This document shows, one piece after another, positions 20,191 to 27,017 of a stretch of 64,000 nt of DNA. Under the pieces are notes generated by a model. The model did no database searches. It was not told where the DNA came from and worked only from the letters and a program-made list of their open reading frames with translations. A program made the translations under genes and the position numbers. This DNA comes from an uncultured SAR116 cluster alpha proteobacterium (GTDB lineage: Bacteria; Pseudomonadota; Alphaproteobacteria; Puniceispirillales; Marisalimonadaceae). The stretch spans positions 1 to 64,000 of the forward strand of contig CABYED010000003.1 of NCBI GenBank assembly GCA_902517815.1, read 5' to 3'. Position 1 is the first letter of the stretch; the number at the start of each line of letters is the position of its first letter.

Positions 20191-20284
20191 TGTACATATA
20201 AGCCTATACCACGCTTCAATCACACATAATGTTTAGCAATTTCAATGATATAATTATATGAAAACATCGTCAATGTGCTCATTT

Positions 20285-20304
20285 TTCTACCCTTTTGTCT
20301 ACCC
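20285..20304. repeat. Left arm-site-like sequence
   Basis: TTCTACCCTTTTGTCTACCC contains two direct TCTACC elements and matches 22591-22610 at 18 of 20 positions. A related 12-base stretch, ATCGTCAATGTG (20266-20277), has a near copy at 22640-22651. Together they resemble recombinase arm-binding sites flanking the attachment core. The function is inferred. Confidence 0.45.
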
Positions 20305-20362
20305 TAAATTAGCGTTCTTAGTTAATAAATTGGGTTGAATTTAAAAGAAATAAAATCGTTTA

Positions 20363-20407
20363 TTTGCATTCTAACTAATGTTTTTGCATATTAAATTTGC
20401 ATATTAA
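20363..20407. repeat. Three iteron-like copies of TTTGCATATTAA
   Basis: Perfect 12-base copies lie at 20383-20394 and 20396-20407 with a 13-base period; a third copy (TTTGCATTCTAA) with two mismatches lies at 20363-20374. They sit directly before the ribosome binding site of the first island gene. An operator or a recombinase/excisionase binding region are both possible. Confidence 0.5.
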
Positions 20408-20419
20408 CAGGTGACAAAC

Positions 20420-20764
20420 ATGGTAAAACCTATAACTAAAGAAACTTTGTTCATGAATTGCATGGAACTAGACTTTGCAACAAAAGTAGAATTAGAACAC
20501 TGGATGGCAACTTTTGAAGAAAAAATATGGACAGAAGATGTAATGAAAGAGTTATCTAAAGCAGGATTAGTGAGAAGAACTGTTGCACAAGTCTGGAATA
20601 AACAAAATCACAGATTAACTAGCACATTTGAGTATGAAAATGAGAATGCATACAAAGCTTGTCAAAAGATAATTGAAAAAAAAGTAATGCCTAAAGCGCA
20701 AGCAAGTTACACTATCAAAGCTAGAAATAATAGAGGTGTAATTTTTTATGATTATAGAAGCTAG
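20420..20764 (+). CDS. Island protein of unknown function (114 residues)
   Basis: I do not recognise this protein. ATG 20420 is preferred because AGGTGA stands six bases upstream; an in-frame GTG at 20411 is an alternative. The sequence mixes charged helices with a C-terminal strand-like segment (VIFYDYRS), and the order helix-strand-helix-strand loosely suggests a small ferredoxin-like or dimeric barrel fold, which is only an impression. It contains two cysteines (FMNCMEL, AYKACQK). It is the first gene in the island, preceded by iteron-like repeats, and has the same AT-rich codon use as the rest of the window. Confidence 0.65.
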   Translation: MVKPITKETLFMNCMELDFATKVELEHWMATFEEKIWTEDVMKELSKAGLVRRTVAQVWNKQNHRLTSTFEYENENAYKACQKIIEKKVMPKAQASYTIKARNNRGVIFYDYRS

Positions 20765-20865
20765 TTTAATCTTTAAATTCTATTTTGAAAATAAACTACA
20801 GTAAATAGCTTATTAAATTTTTGATATTATTTTGTGATATTGAATATTAATTAAAAAAAGATTAA

Positions 20866-20991
20866 ATGATTATTATGGCAATAATACAAAAAATCATAAT
20901 TATACCAATATTGAGATCACAAATCAGACTTTATATTTTCTTTGGTATTCTTTTTGGTTTTTATCAATTTATTTCATGGATAGAAAATTAG
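20866..20991 (+). CDS. Tiny membrane protein in island (41 residues)
   Basis: The open frame ATG 20866 to TAG 20991 encodes a mostly hydrophobic peptide with two basic residues in its middle (ILRSQIRLYIFFGILFGFY) and aromatic residues near the C-terminus, consistent with one or two membrane passes. It has no family I recognise. The next small gene starts nine bases after its stop with a GGAGA ribosome binding site overlapping its end, which supports a real two-gene unit. Confidence 0.45.
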   Translation: MIIMAIIQKIIIIPILRSQIRLYIFFGILFGFYQFISWIEN

Positions 20992-21000
20992 GAGATTAAA

Positions 21001-21153
21001 ATGTTTGGAATAGGAATAATTAAAGGAACTATAATAGGAATGGGTATAGGAGTAATGGCAGGCTTAGCTTTAAAAGAAGTTTGCAAGATGAAAAAGAAAA
21101 AAGATCAAGTATGTAAAACTGAAAATGATATAGTTGATACAGAAAACAGTTAA
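21001..21153 (+). CDS. Tiny glycine-rich membrane protein in island (50 residues)
   Basis: ATG 21001 has GGAGA seven bases upstream. Residues 2-24 form a glycine-zipper membrane segment (GIGIIKGTIIGMGIGVMAG), followed by a lysine-rich stretch (KMKKKK) and a polar tail. This is typical of small single-pass proteins with a cytoplasmic basic edge. Glycine zippers favour helix packing or oligomerisation; toxin-like or phage-like small proteins may share this layout, but there is no specific match. Confidence 0.6.
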   Translation: MFGIGIIKGTIIGMGIGVMAGLALKEVCKMKKKKDQVCKTENDIVDTENS

Positions 21154-21169
21154 TACAAATACATAAACA

Positions 21170-21718
21170 ATGGATTTAACGAAATATAAATGGAAATGTA
21201 GAATACTTTTGTTAAGTACCACTTGTTATGGAGATAGTGACTATAAAAAATCTAAAGAACTTTATCAAAAACATATAAAAGAATTTCATAAAAAACATGT
21301 CAAATTAATGTCTTTTAGAAAAAAGGGTCTTAAATTTTCTATCAGACTAATAGGTTATGATGGTACTTTAAAAAAAGAATATTCAACTTTAGAACCTCAT
21401 AACATTTTTGATCTTATAGATTCTATGCCAATGAGTAAGCAAGACTATCAGGGAAAGTTAGAGCCTCTTAATCTGTCTCTATATTCAGATTACAAGCCCG
21501 AGACGACTCTAAATGGGCTCGGATTTAAGAATAAAGAAAAAGCAATCTATACAATAGATGCAATAAAAGCTAGAGACAAAAAATATCAGGTTAATGTTGT
21601 ATCCACCATGTTAGGTAGAGCAAAGAAACACCCAAACAATACTGCTGATATGGATGAAGCAATATTAGTTTTTGAGAAATGGATGCTAGACTATAAAAAG
21701 AACAAGCTTTTAGTCTAA
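21170..21718 (+). CDS. Two-part island protein (DUF4174-like N-terminus, helical C-terminal module)
   Basis: A 182-residue protein. Residues 1-85 (KYKWKCRILLLSTTCYGDSD, then FSIRLIGYDGTLKKEYSTLE) look like a thioredoxin-like DUF4174 domain, which I call from pattern only. Residues 115-178 form a separate module (LGFKNKEKAIYTIDAIKARD followed by VVSTMLGRAKKHP and a MDEAILVFEKWM helix) of a kind I associate with small uncharacterised marine proteins. The two parts are joined by a short linker near residue 105. It ends one base before the convergent NTF2-like gene. Confidence 0.65.
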   Translation: MDLTKYKWKCRILLLSTTCYGDSDYKKSKELYQKHIKEFHKKHVKLMSFRKKGLKFSIRLIGYDGTLKKEYSTLEPHNIFDLIDSMPMSKQDYQGKLEPLNLSLYSDYKPETTLNGLGFKNKEKAIYTIDAIKARDKKYQVNVVSTMLGRAKKHPNNTADMDEAILVFEKWMLDYKKNKLLV

Positions 21719-21719
21719 G

Positions 21720-22058
21720 TTAATCAATACGTGTTGCACCACTCTCTGTCTTTACAATTTTACCATTTGATAATGTATGAACTGCCATAATAGCTTCTTT
21801 TGTTCCATCTGGGAAATGTCCAATGCTGTGCATCACTAATATATCTTCATTTTCATAAATGCATCTGTTTTCTTCAAATTTCAGTTTTTTTTCTCTCATA
21901 GCATCAAATATACCTGTTACTACTGGAGTCCATTCAGTTTTAGATACTGTTTGACCAGATTGGTGTCTTATAAAGACATAATCTTCATGTAATAAATTTA
22001 AATAACTTTGGACACTACAATCATCAAAAGAGCTTATTATATTTTTATAAACTGACAT
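21720..22058 (-). CDS. NTF2/SnoaL-like protein
   Basis: A 112-residue protein with the look of the NTF2-like fold: an N-terminal helix, YLNLLHEDYVFIRHQSG, a central helix (GIFDAMREKKLKFEE) and a run of strands (DILVMHSIGHF, EAIMAVHTL, GKIVKTESG). Members of this fold are ligand-binding proteins or small isomerases and hydrolases; the substrate cannot be told. It has a near-perfect ribosome binding site (AAGGAGG before ATG 22058). It is the only sizeable minus-strand gene of the island. Confidence 0.72.
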   Translation of the reverse strand: MSVYKNIISSFDDCSVQSYLNLLHEDYVFIRHQSGQTVSKTEWTPVVTGIFDAMREKKLKFEENRCIYENEDILVMHSIGHFPDGTKEAIMAVHTLSNGKIVKTESGATRID

Positions 22059-22278
22059 AACTCCTCCTTAATTGATTAAAATTAAATATAAAGAAACAAT
22101 TATTAAAAGAAAATAATAGTTATATATATTTTCATAGTTTGTTCTTCACCGTCAGTTGTATTAGTAACTAATCTATTTCTAATTCAACTTCAACAGCATG
22201 TATTAAACTTTATTATTTTTGTAATAAAACTGTAATTAAATGTGAACTTAAAACAAAAACTTTCTAGGAGAAAATATA

Positions 22279-22374
22279 GTGGATTGGCTATCAAAAATTA
22301 TAGAAAAGCTTGTCCATAGATATTTTGAACAAAAAGCAGTACCAAAATATCTGTCAGGCAGAGGAAAAGTATAA
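22279..22374 (+). CDS. Possible 31-residue small protein in island
   Basis: GTG 22279 to TAA 22374, preceded by AGGAG nine bases upstream. The predicted peptide begins as an amphipathic helix (MDWLSKIIEKLVHRYFEQK) and ends basic. Only the ribosome binding site and the helix pattern support it; no family is recognised. Confidence 0.35.
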   Translation: MDWLSKIIEKLVHRYFEQKAVPKYLSGRGKV

Positions 22375-22673
22375 GCTAAATAAATTTTAAATCTGAAACT
22401 GTGTATTACAATACTTTCAATAAAGATATTTATTTAGGCTAAGACAATTATAGAGTTTTTACCACTTTAATAACTTATTTAGTCCATATATCTGGGTCTG
22501 TGAAATATGAGAAATTATTCATGAGATTTATTACATGCCTACTATAATAATAAACTCGTCTCTTTTTATTGACGTACTTACACTTTAATTTTCTACCATA
22601 TTGTCTACCCACATTTGCTTCTCAACAAAATATGCAAGATCATCAATGTGTTAGATCATAGGATTTTATGGAA
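22375..22673. other. Right flank of island, mostly non-coding
   Basis: About 300 bases without a convincing gene. A 45-codon minus-strand frame (22475-22612, GTG start, basic N-terminus GRQYGRKLKCKYVNKKRR) has no good ribosome binding site. The flank holds the right arm-like repeat and ATCATCAATGTG (22640-22651). No recombinase coding sequence could be traced in any frame. Confidence 0.4.
22591..22610. repeat. Right arm-site-like sequence
   Basis: TTCTACCATATTGTCTACCC matches the left copy (20285-20304) at 18 of 20 positions and again holds two direct TCTACC elements. It lies about 65 bases from the attachment repeat, against about 95 on the left side. Confidence 0.45.
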
Positions 22674-22688
22674 TTGGAGCGGGCGAAG
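22674..22688. repeat. Right attachment repeat within tRNA-Gly
   Basis: Fifteen bases identical to 20176-20190, overlapping the acceptor end of the tRNA-Gly gene. The tRNA on this side is complete, as expected when an element replaces the 3' end it interrupts. Confidence 0.75.
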
Positions 22689-22749
22689 AGATTCGAACTC
22701 TCGACATTCTCGTTGGCAACGAGATGCTCTACCACTGAGCTACGCCCGC
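22675..22749 (-). tRNA. tRNA-Gly (anticodon GCC), CCA encoded
   Basis: Read on the minus strand, GCGGGCG pairs with CGCCCGC, followed by discriminator T and an encoded CCA. The D arm is GCTCAGTGGTAGAGC, the anticodon stem-loop is TCTCG-TTGCCAA-CGAGA, and the T arm is GAGAG-TTCGAAT-CTCTT. All stems are intact. The 3' end is the integration site of the adjacent island. A fitting promoter stands upstream at 22765-22792. Confidence 0.97.
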
Positions 22750-22764
22750 TTAATATTGCGTTGA

Positions 22765-22792
22765 AATATAACATCCTAATCAATAGTATCAA
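22765..22792 (-). promoter_or_regulatory. Sigma-70-type promoter of tRNA-Gly
   Basis: On the minus strand TTGATA (22787-22792) and TATATT (22765-22770) are separated by 16 bases. The -10 element ends 15 bases before the tRNA 5' end, a normal leader length. Confidence 0.55.
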
Positions 22793-22813
22793 GGAAAAAT
22801 AAAAAAAATTGAT

Positions 22814-23956
22814 TTATCTTAGCGTTTTAAAAAAATTATTTATGTTCTCAGATATGTAAATAATATCATCATCTTTTAAGTATGGGTGCATGGGAAGAGA
22901 TAAAACACTTCTAGATAAATAATATGTAACATCTAAACCACTTTGAGATACTGGATATTTATTATAAGGTCTGTGTTCATTTAGAGGTATTGGATAATAA
23001 ACAGCAGTAGGAATATTTTTTGATTTTAAATATTCTTGGAGTTTGTCTCTGTTTATTTTTTCTGGAAGCAAAATAGTATATTGAGCCCAACTGCTTTTGA
23101 AATTCTTGTTAATTTTTGGCAATTCAATGCCTAAATTTAGATTGTTTAAGTTTTTATTATATTTGTCTGCAACAATCTGCCTTTTTTGTAACTCCTCTGG
23201 AAATATTTCAAGCTTTTCTAACAATATGGCAGCTTGAATTGTAGACATACGAGCATTCATTCCTATTCTATCGTATTCATACTTTTTTTTCCCCATACCA
23301 TGGACATGTGAAGAATTTGCTATTTCATAAATTTCTTTATCATTTGTAAAAACTGCTCCTCCATCTCCATAACAACCTAGAGGTTTTGCAGGAAAGAAAG
23401 ATGTTGCAGCTACTTCAGATAAATTTCCAACAATTTTATCTTTATGCATACCTCCAAAAGATTGTGCAGCATCATCGAGAACCCATAAATTATTGTTTTT
23501 TGCAAAAGCATTAATTAAATCCATCTCTGCTGGTTGTCCAAACAAACCAACAGGCATTATACCTTTTACACTAATGCCTATGTCTTTCGCAGTCGTTAGA
23601 GCACTAGAAAGTTTAGATGGATCTATATTAAAAGTGTCACGCTTAACATCAACAAAAATTGGAATAGCACCAAGTAAAGGCATAACTTCAGCAGATGAAG
23701 CAAAAGTAAAAGCAGGAACAATTACACCTTCACCAGGTTTAATTTTTAAACCAAGCAGAGATAATAACAATGCATCTGTTCCGCTGGAGCAACATAACAC
23801 ATATTTAGAGCCTGTAAATGAACTAAGTTTATCTTCAAGTTCTTTTACTTCTGGACCCAAAATGTATTGTCCATGATCAAGAACCTGATTAATACGCTTG
23901 TCAATTTTATTTCTAATTAACTTTTGTTGAGCATTTAAATCAATAAATGGAATCAC
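22814..23956 (-). CDS. DegT/DnrJ/EryC1/StrS-family sugar aminotransferase
   Basis: A 380-residue PLP-dependent aminotransferase acting on nucleotide-linked keto-sugars. The PLP lysine is K191 in FFPAKPLGCYGDGG, the PLP-binding aspartate is in VLDDAAQSFGG (about 161) and CSSGTDALLLSL binds phosphate. The start is GTG 23956 with AAGG upstream, five bases after the dehydrogenase stop. It resembles WbpE, and paired with the dehydrogenase it suggests synthesis of an amino sugar for surface glycans. The exact sugar cannot be told. Confidence 0.9.
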   Translation of the reverse strand: MIPFIDLNAQQKLIRNKIDKRINQVLDHGQYILGPEVKELEDKLSSFTGSKYVLCCSSGTDALLLSLLGLKIKPGEGVIVPAFTFASSAEVMPLLGAIPIFVDVKRDTFNIDPSKLSSALTTAKDIGISVKGIMPVGLFGQPAEMDLINAFAKNNNLWVLDDAAQSFGGMHKDKIVGNLSEVAATSFFPAKPLGCYGDGGAVFTNDKEIYEIANSSHVHGMGKKKYEYDRIGMNARMSTIQAAILLEKLEIFPEELQKRQIVADKYNKNLNNLNLGIELPKINKNFKSSWAQYTILLPEKINRDKLQEYLKSKNIPTAVYYPIPLNEHRPYNKYPVSQSGLDVTYYLSRSVLSLPMHPYLKDDDIIYISENINNFFKTLR

Positions 23957-23960
23957 AAGC

Positions 23961-24923
23961 TTACCTTATTCTCTTTAATTTTTTCTCTATCATATCTATA
24001 ACAGTTTGAACTTTTACAGCTTCCTTATGATTTGTTAAAGGGGTTTTTCTTGAATTTACACAGTTTATAAATTCTTTTAATTCACTTTTAAGTGGTTCGT
24101 TTTCTTGTATTTCAATTTTTTCTATTGGAGCATTAATTATCGAATTTGTAGATGTTACAATTGATGGATTATATATTAGTTTTTCTGACCAAGTTTTTGT
24201 GTCGTCAAAAATCAATGAGCCTTTTGTTCCAATTATAGAAAATTTATGTTCTCTATAAGGGCACATCCAGTCAGAATTAATTAGCGCAGTTAAACCTTTT
24301 GAAAATGATAATTTTATATTAACTGCATCGGGTCCAATATTATGATGATGATGAATTGATTGAACATTTACTTCAATAGGTAATTCTTTTGCAATAGAAA
24401 GTATCATTGAAATATCGTGGGCTGACAAATCATAAATTACAGACTCTTCTGATCTGATAGCGCCAAGAGCAAGACGATTTGCTCGAATGTTTTGTGGAAC
24501 GCCTATTTTTCCATCTTTGATAAGTTCTCTCATTTTTATAAATGCGTTATGGTAATTTAGTAAATGGCCAACCATCAAAATTCTATTTTTATTTGTAGCC
24601 AACTCTGAAAGTTTTTGAGCATCGGGTAATGACAAACAAAATGGTTTTTCTATAAATACATCTTTACCATTTTTTAGAGCTTCAATGGCCATGTCTTTAT
24701 GTGTTATTGCGGGTGAAGCAATTACAATTGCGTTGATGTTTTGATCCTTAAAAATTTTATTTAGCTCTAAAGTGGGTAGAGAATAGTCATAACTAAGTTT
24801 TTGGGATAATTTTACATTTGAGTCATATATGTATGTCAGAGAACCCATTTGATGTAAATTTCTAGCTATATTTTTCCCCCAGTTGCCACAACCAATTAAA
24901 GCAATTTTTAATTCTCTTATCAT
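23961..24923 (-). CDS. Gfo/Idh/MocA-family oxidoreductase
   Basis: A 320-residue NAD(P)-dependent dehydrogenase. The Rossmann motif is ALIGCGNWGKNIA (about residues 8-20), and the catalytic EKP is at 92-94 in FIEKPFCL. HDISMILSI and VNIKLSFSKG are usual in the C-terminal domain. WbpB-like enzymes of this family oxidise UDP-sugars at C3 to give the substrate for DegT-type aminotransferases such as the one encoded downstream. It diverges from cnoX. Confidence 0.9.
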   Translation of the reverse strand: MIRELKIALIGCGNWGKNIARNLHQMGSLTYIYDSNVKLSQKLSYDYSLPTLELNKIFKDQNINAIVIASPAITHKDMAIEALKNGKDVFIEKPFCLSLPDAQKLSELATNKNRILMVGHLLNYHNAFIKMRELIKDGKIGVPQNIRANRLALGAIRSEESVIYDLSAHDISMILSIAKELPIEVNVQSIHHHHNIGPDAVNIKLSFSKGLTALINSDWMCPYREHKFSIIGTKGSLIFDDTKTWSEKLIYNPSIVTSTNSIINAPIEKIEIQENEPLKSELKEFINCVNSRKTPLTNHKEAVKVQTVIDMIEKKLKRIR

Positions 24924-25075
24924 TTTACATCATAATTTTCATTTTGGGTTTAATTATTCTAATCTTTAGATACATTCACTTTAGTAATTGGTCAATTGTA
25001 GTATTTTGTAATAAATTGTTGAAATATTATTTACTGACAACCATATCTATATTCTATATCTAGGGAGCTCAAATA

Positions 25076-25978
25076 ATGGTAAATAATGATTTAATCTCAA
25101 AAATGAGCAATATCATAGATGTAAATGAAGAAACATTTATGAGTGAAGTTGTAGAAGTTTCCAAGACAAAGCCAGTCATTGTTGATTTTTGGGCTCCATG
25201 GTGTGGGCCTTGTAAAACTCTTACACCTTTATTAGAAGATGCTGTTAAAGGTTATGAACAAAATTTAATTTTAGCTAAAATTGATATTGATCAAAATCAA
25301 AATATTGCCACACAATTAAGAATTCAATCTATTCCAACAATCTATACTTTTTTTGAAGGTAAAGTTGTTGATGGATTTCAAGGGGCTAAATCAAATAGTG
25401 AAATAATAGATTTTGTTAAAAAATCAGCTAGTTTAGCTGGTCCTGGCCAAGAAATTGAAGATTTAATTTCAAGTGCAAAAGAATTTATAGAATTAAGGGA
25501 TTGGAATAATTCTTTTGAAATTTCTCAGAAGATTTTAGCTATAGATCCAGAAAATCATATTGGTTTTGGAAATCTTATTCGATCAATGATTGGTTTAGAT
25601 AAATTTAATGAAACAAAAAAATTAATTGATGGTCTGGCTCCAGAAATAAAAAATTCTAAGCCAGTTGAAGAAGCAATTTCCTTGCTTGAAACTTCTGAAA
25701 AGGCTTTTATGGCAAAAGGAAATATCGAAGATTTGGAAAAAAAATTACAACAAGAACCAGATAATTTAGATTATCTATTACAAATGGCAATTGCTTTATT
25801 TGGTATAGGTAAAATTGAAGATTCTTTTGAAATGCTTTTGAAATCAATTAAAATAGATAAAGAATGGAATAAACAAGCAGCTAGAAAGCAGTTACTGGAA
25901 TTCTTTTCATCAGCAGGTATCGAAGCTAAAGAGACAATCAGTGCTAGAAAAAAGCTAGCAACTTTATTATTTTCTTAA
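25076..25978 (+). CDS. cnoX: Thioredoxin-domain co-chaperone CnoX
   Basis: A 300-residue protein (YbbN/CnoX) joining an N-terminal thioredoxin domain to C-terminal TPR repeats. The active site is complete, WCGPC at 42-46, unlike the E. coli protein, which has lost one cysteine; the Caulobacter type keeps it. The TPR region runs from about residue 125 to 290. The family holds clients for chaperones and protects them under oxidation. It is followed closely by a LON-domain and a DUF971 gene, an arrangement frequent in alphaproteobacteria. Confidence 0.92.
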   Translation: MVNNDLISKMSNIIDVNEETFMSEVVEVSKTKPVIVDFWAPWCGPCKTLTPLLEDAVKGYEQNLILAKIDIDQNQNIATQLRIQSIPTIYTFFEGKVVDGFQGAKSNSEIIDFVKKSASLAGPGQEIEDLISSAKEFIELRDWNNSFEISQKILAIDPENHIGFGNLIRSMIGLDKFNETKKLIDGLAPEIKNSKPVEEAISLLETSEKAFMAKGNIEDLEKKLQQEPDNLDYLLQMAIALFGIGKIEDSFEMLLKSIKIDKEWNKQAARKQLLEFFSSAGIEAKETISARKKLATLLFS

Positions 25979-25993
25979 ATAGGATAAATTTAA

Positions 25994-26650
25994 ATGGATG
26001 AAAATTCTAAAAATGAAATAAAATTACCAGATATAATTCCAATATTTCCATTGAAAGGTGTAGTAATGTTTCCGGACACCTATCTTCCATTAAATATTTT
26101 TGAACCTCGTTATTTAAAAATGATAGATCACGCTATTTCAAATGAAAATAGATTAATTGGCATGATACAACCTAAAAATTCAAACGAAAAAAATGATAAA
26201 CAAAATTTTTATAGTGTTGGGTGCGCTGGTAAAATTATAAAATTCGAAGAAACTGACGATAATAGATATTTAATTACTCTTAAAGGTTTAATGAGATTTA
26301 ATTTAATATCAGAAAAAACTAATGACCAAAAATTTAGAGAAGCAAATATTAATTGGGAAAATTTTAGTAAAGATTTGAACACAAATATAAATTCCTCTGA
26401 TTTTAGAACTTTAAAGATAACACTAAAAAAATATTTTCAAATAAAGAACATCAAAGCAAACATGGACGCAATTGACACATTTAATGACTATAATCTTGCT
26501 GATCAAATAACAATGATATGTCCTTTAGAAAATAATGAGAAACAATTATTGTTAGAAACAATTTCTATTTCAAAAAGAAATAAATTATTACAAACCATAT
26601 TAGATAGCTATATTAGTGAAGAAAATATTTCCGATATTAGTAAGCATTAA
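25994..26650 (+). CDS. LON substrate-binding domain protein
   Basis: A 218-residue protein consisting only of the N-terminal substrate-binding domain of Lon, without ATPase or protease parts. The diagnostic opening is IPIFPLKGVVMFPDTYLPLN followed by IFEPRYLKMI; the VGCAGKI segment marks the central strands. Stand-alone LON-domain proteins are widespread in proteobacteria and have no settled function. It starts 15 bases after the cnoX stop, so co-expression with that co-chaperone is likely. Confidence 0.88.
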   Translation: MDENSKNEIKLPDIIPIFPLKGVVMFPDTYLPLNIFEPRYLKMIDHAISNENRLIGMIQPKNSNEKNDKQNFYSVGCAGKIIKFEETDDNRYLITLKGLMRFNLISEKTNDQKFREANINWENFSKDLNTNINSSDFRTLKITLKKYFQIKNIKANMDAIDTFNDYNLADQITMICPLENNEKQLLLETISISKRNKLLQTILDSYISEENISDISKH

Positions 26651-26689
26651 AAAAGTAAAAATTAATTTCATAGTCTTAAAGGGAATGAA

Positions 26690-27016
26690 ATGGAAATTTC
26701 ACCTACACTAATTAAAAAAAAAGATAATGGTAAATATTTGTTAATTCATTTTGATGATAATTCAAAGTATAATATTTCATCAAAATTATTAAGAGTAGAA
26801 AGTCCATCTGCTGACGTGCAAGGTCATGGAGGTCCCAAGGTTATAGTGAGAAACAAAGATAACGTTTTAATTGATCAAATTGAACCCGTAGGTAATTACG
26901 CTATAAGAATTATCTTTTCTGATAATCATTCATCAGGCATTTATAGTTGGGGGTTATTATACGATTTTGGCAATAATCATGATAAGTATCTTCAAGAATA
27001 CTATAATTCTCTATAA
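26690..27016 (+). CDS. DUF971 domain protein
   Basis: A 108-residue protein matching the DUF971 pattern (also found at the N-terminus of gamma-butyrobetaine hydroxylases): LLIHFDDNSKYNISSKLLRV, a central LIDQIEPVGNYAIRI and the C-terminal SGIYSWGLLYDF. Stand-alone members are thought to relate to iron-sulfur or metal handling, but this is not established. It is third in the cnoX cluster and ends one base before the convergent hydroxylase gene. Confidence 0.85.
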   Translation: MEISPTLIKKKDNGKYLLIHFDDNSKYNISSKLLRVESPSADVQGHGGPKVIVRNKDNVLIDQIEPVGNYAIRIIFSDNHSSGIYSWGLLYDFGNNHDKYLQEYYNSL

Positions 27017-27017
27017 A

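Larger units (their letters stand above)
20176..22688. mobile_element. Integrase-less 2.5-kb island at the tRNA-Gly 3' end
   Basis: The segment is bounded by two copies of a 15-base direct repeat, the right one being the 3' end of an intact tRNA-Gly gene. This is the signature of site-specific integration by a tyrosine recombinase. No recombinase gene is inside. Cargo is a 114-residue unknown protein, two tiny membrane proteins, a 182-residue two-part protein, an NTF2-like protein and possibly two further tiny genes. Both ends carry a related 20-base sequence resembling recombinase arm sites. A remnant or a satellite moved by an enzyme encoded elsewhere would both fit. Confidence 0.72.

Noticed and set aside
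20176-20260. Second tRNA-Gly gene at the left island edge
   Set aside because: Only the 15-base 3' end matches; no D arm, anticodon or T arm follows or precedes it.
22475-22612. 45-codon minus-strand frame beginning in the arm-like repeat
   Set aside because: No convincing ribosome binding site and its first codons are the repeat itself; kept only as a remark in the flank entry.
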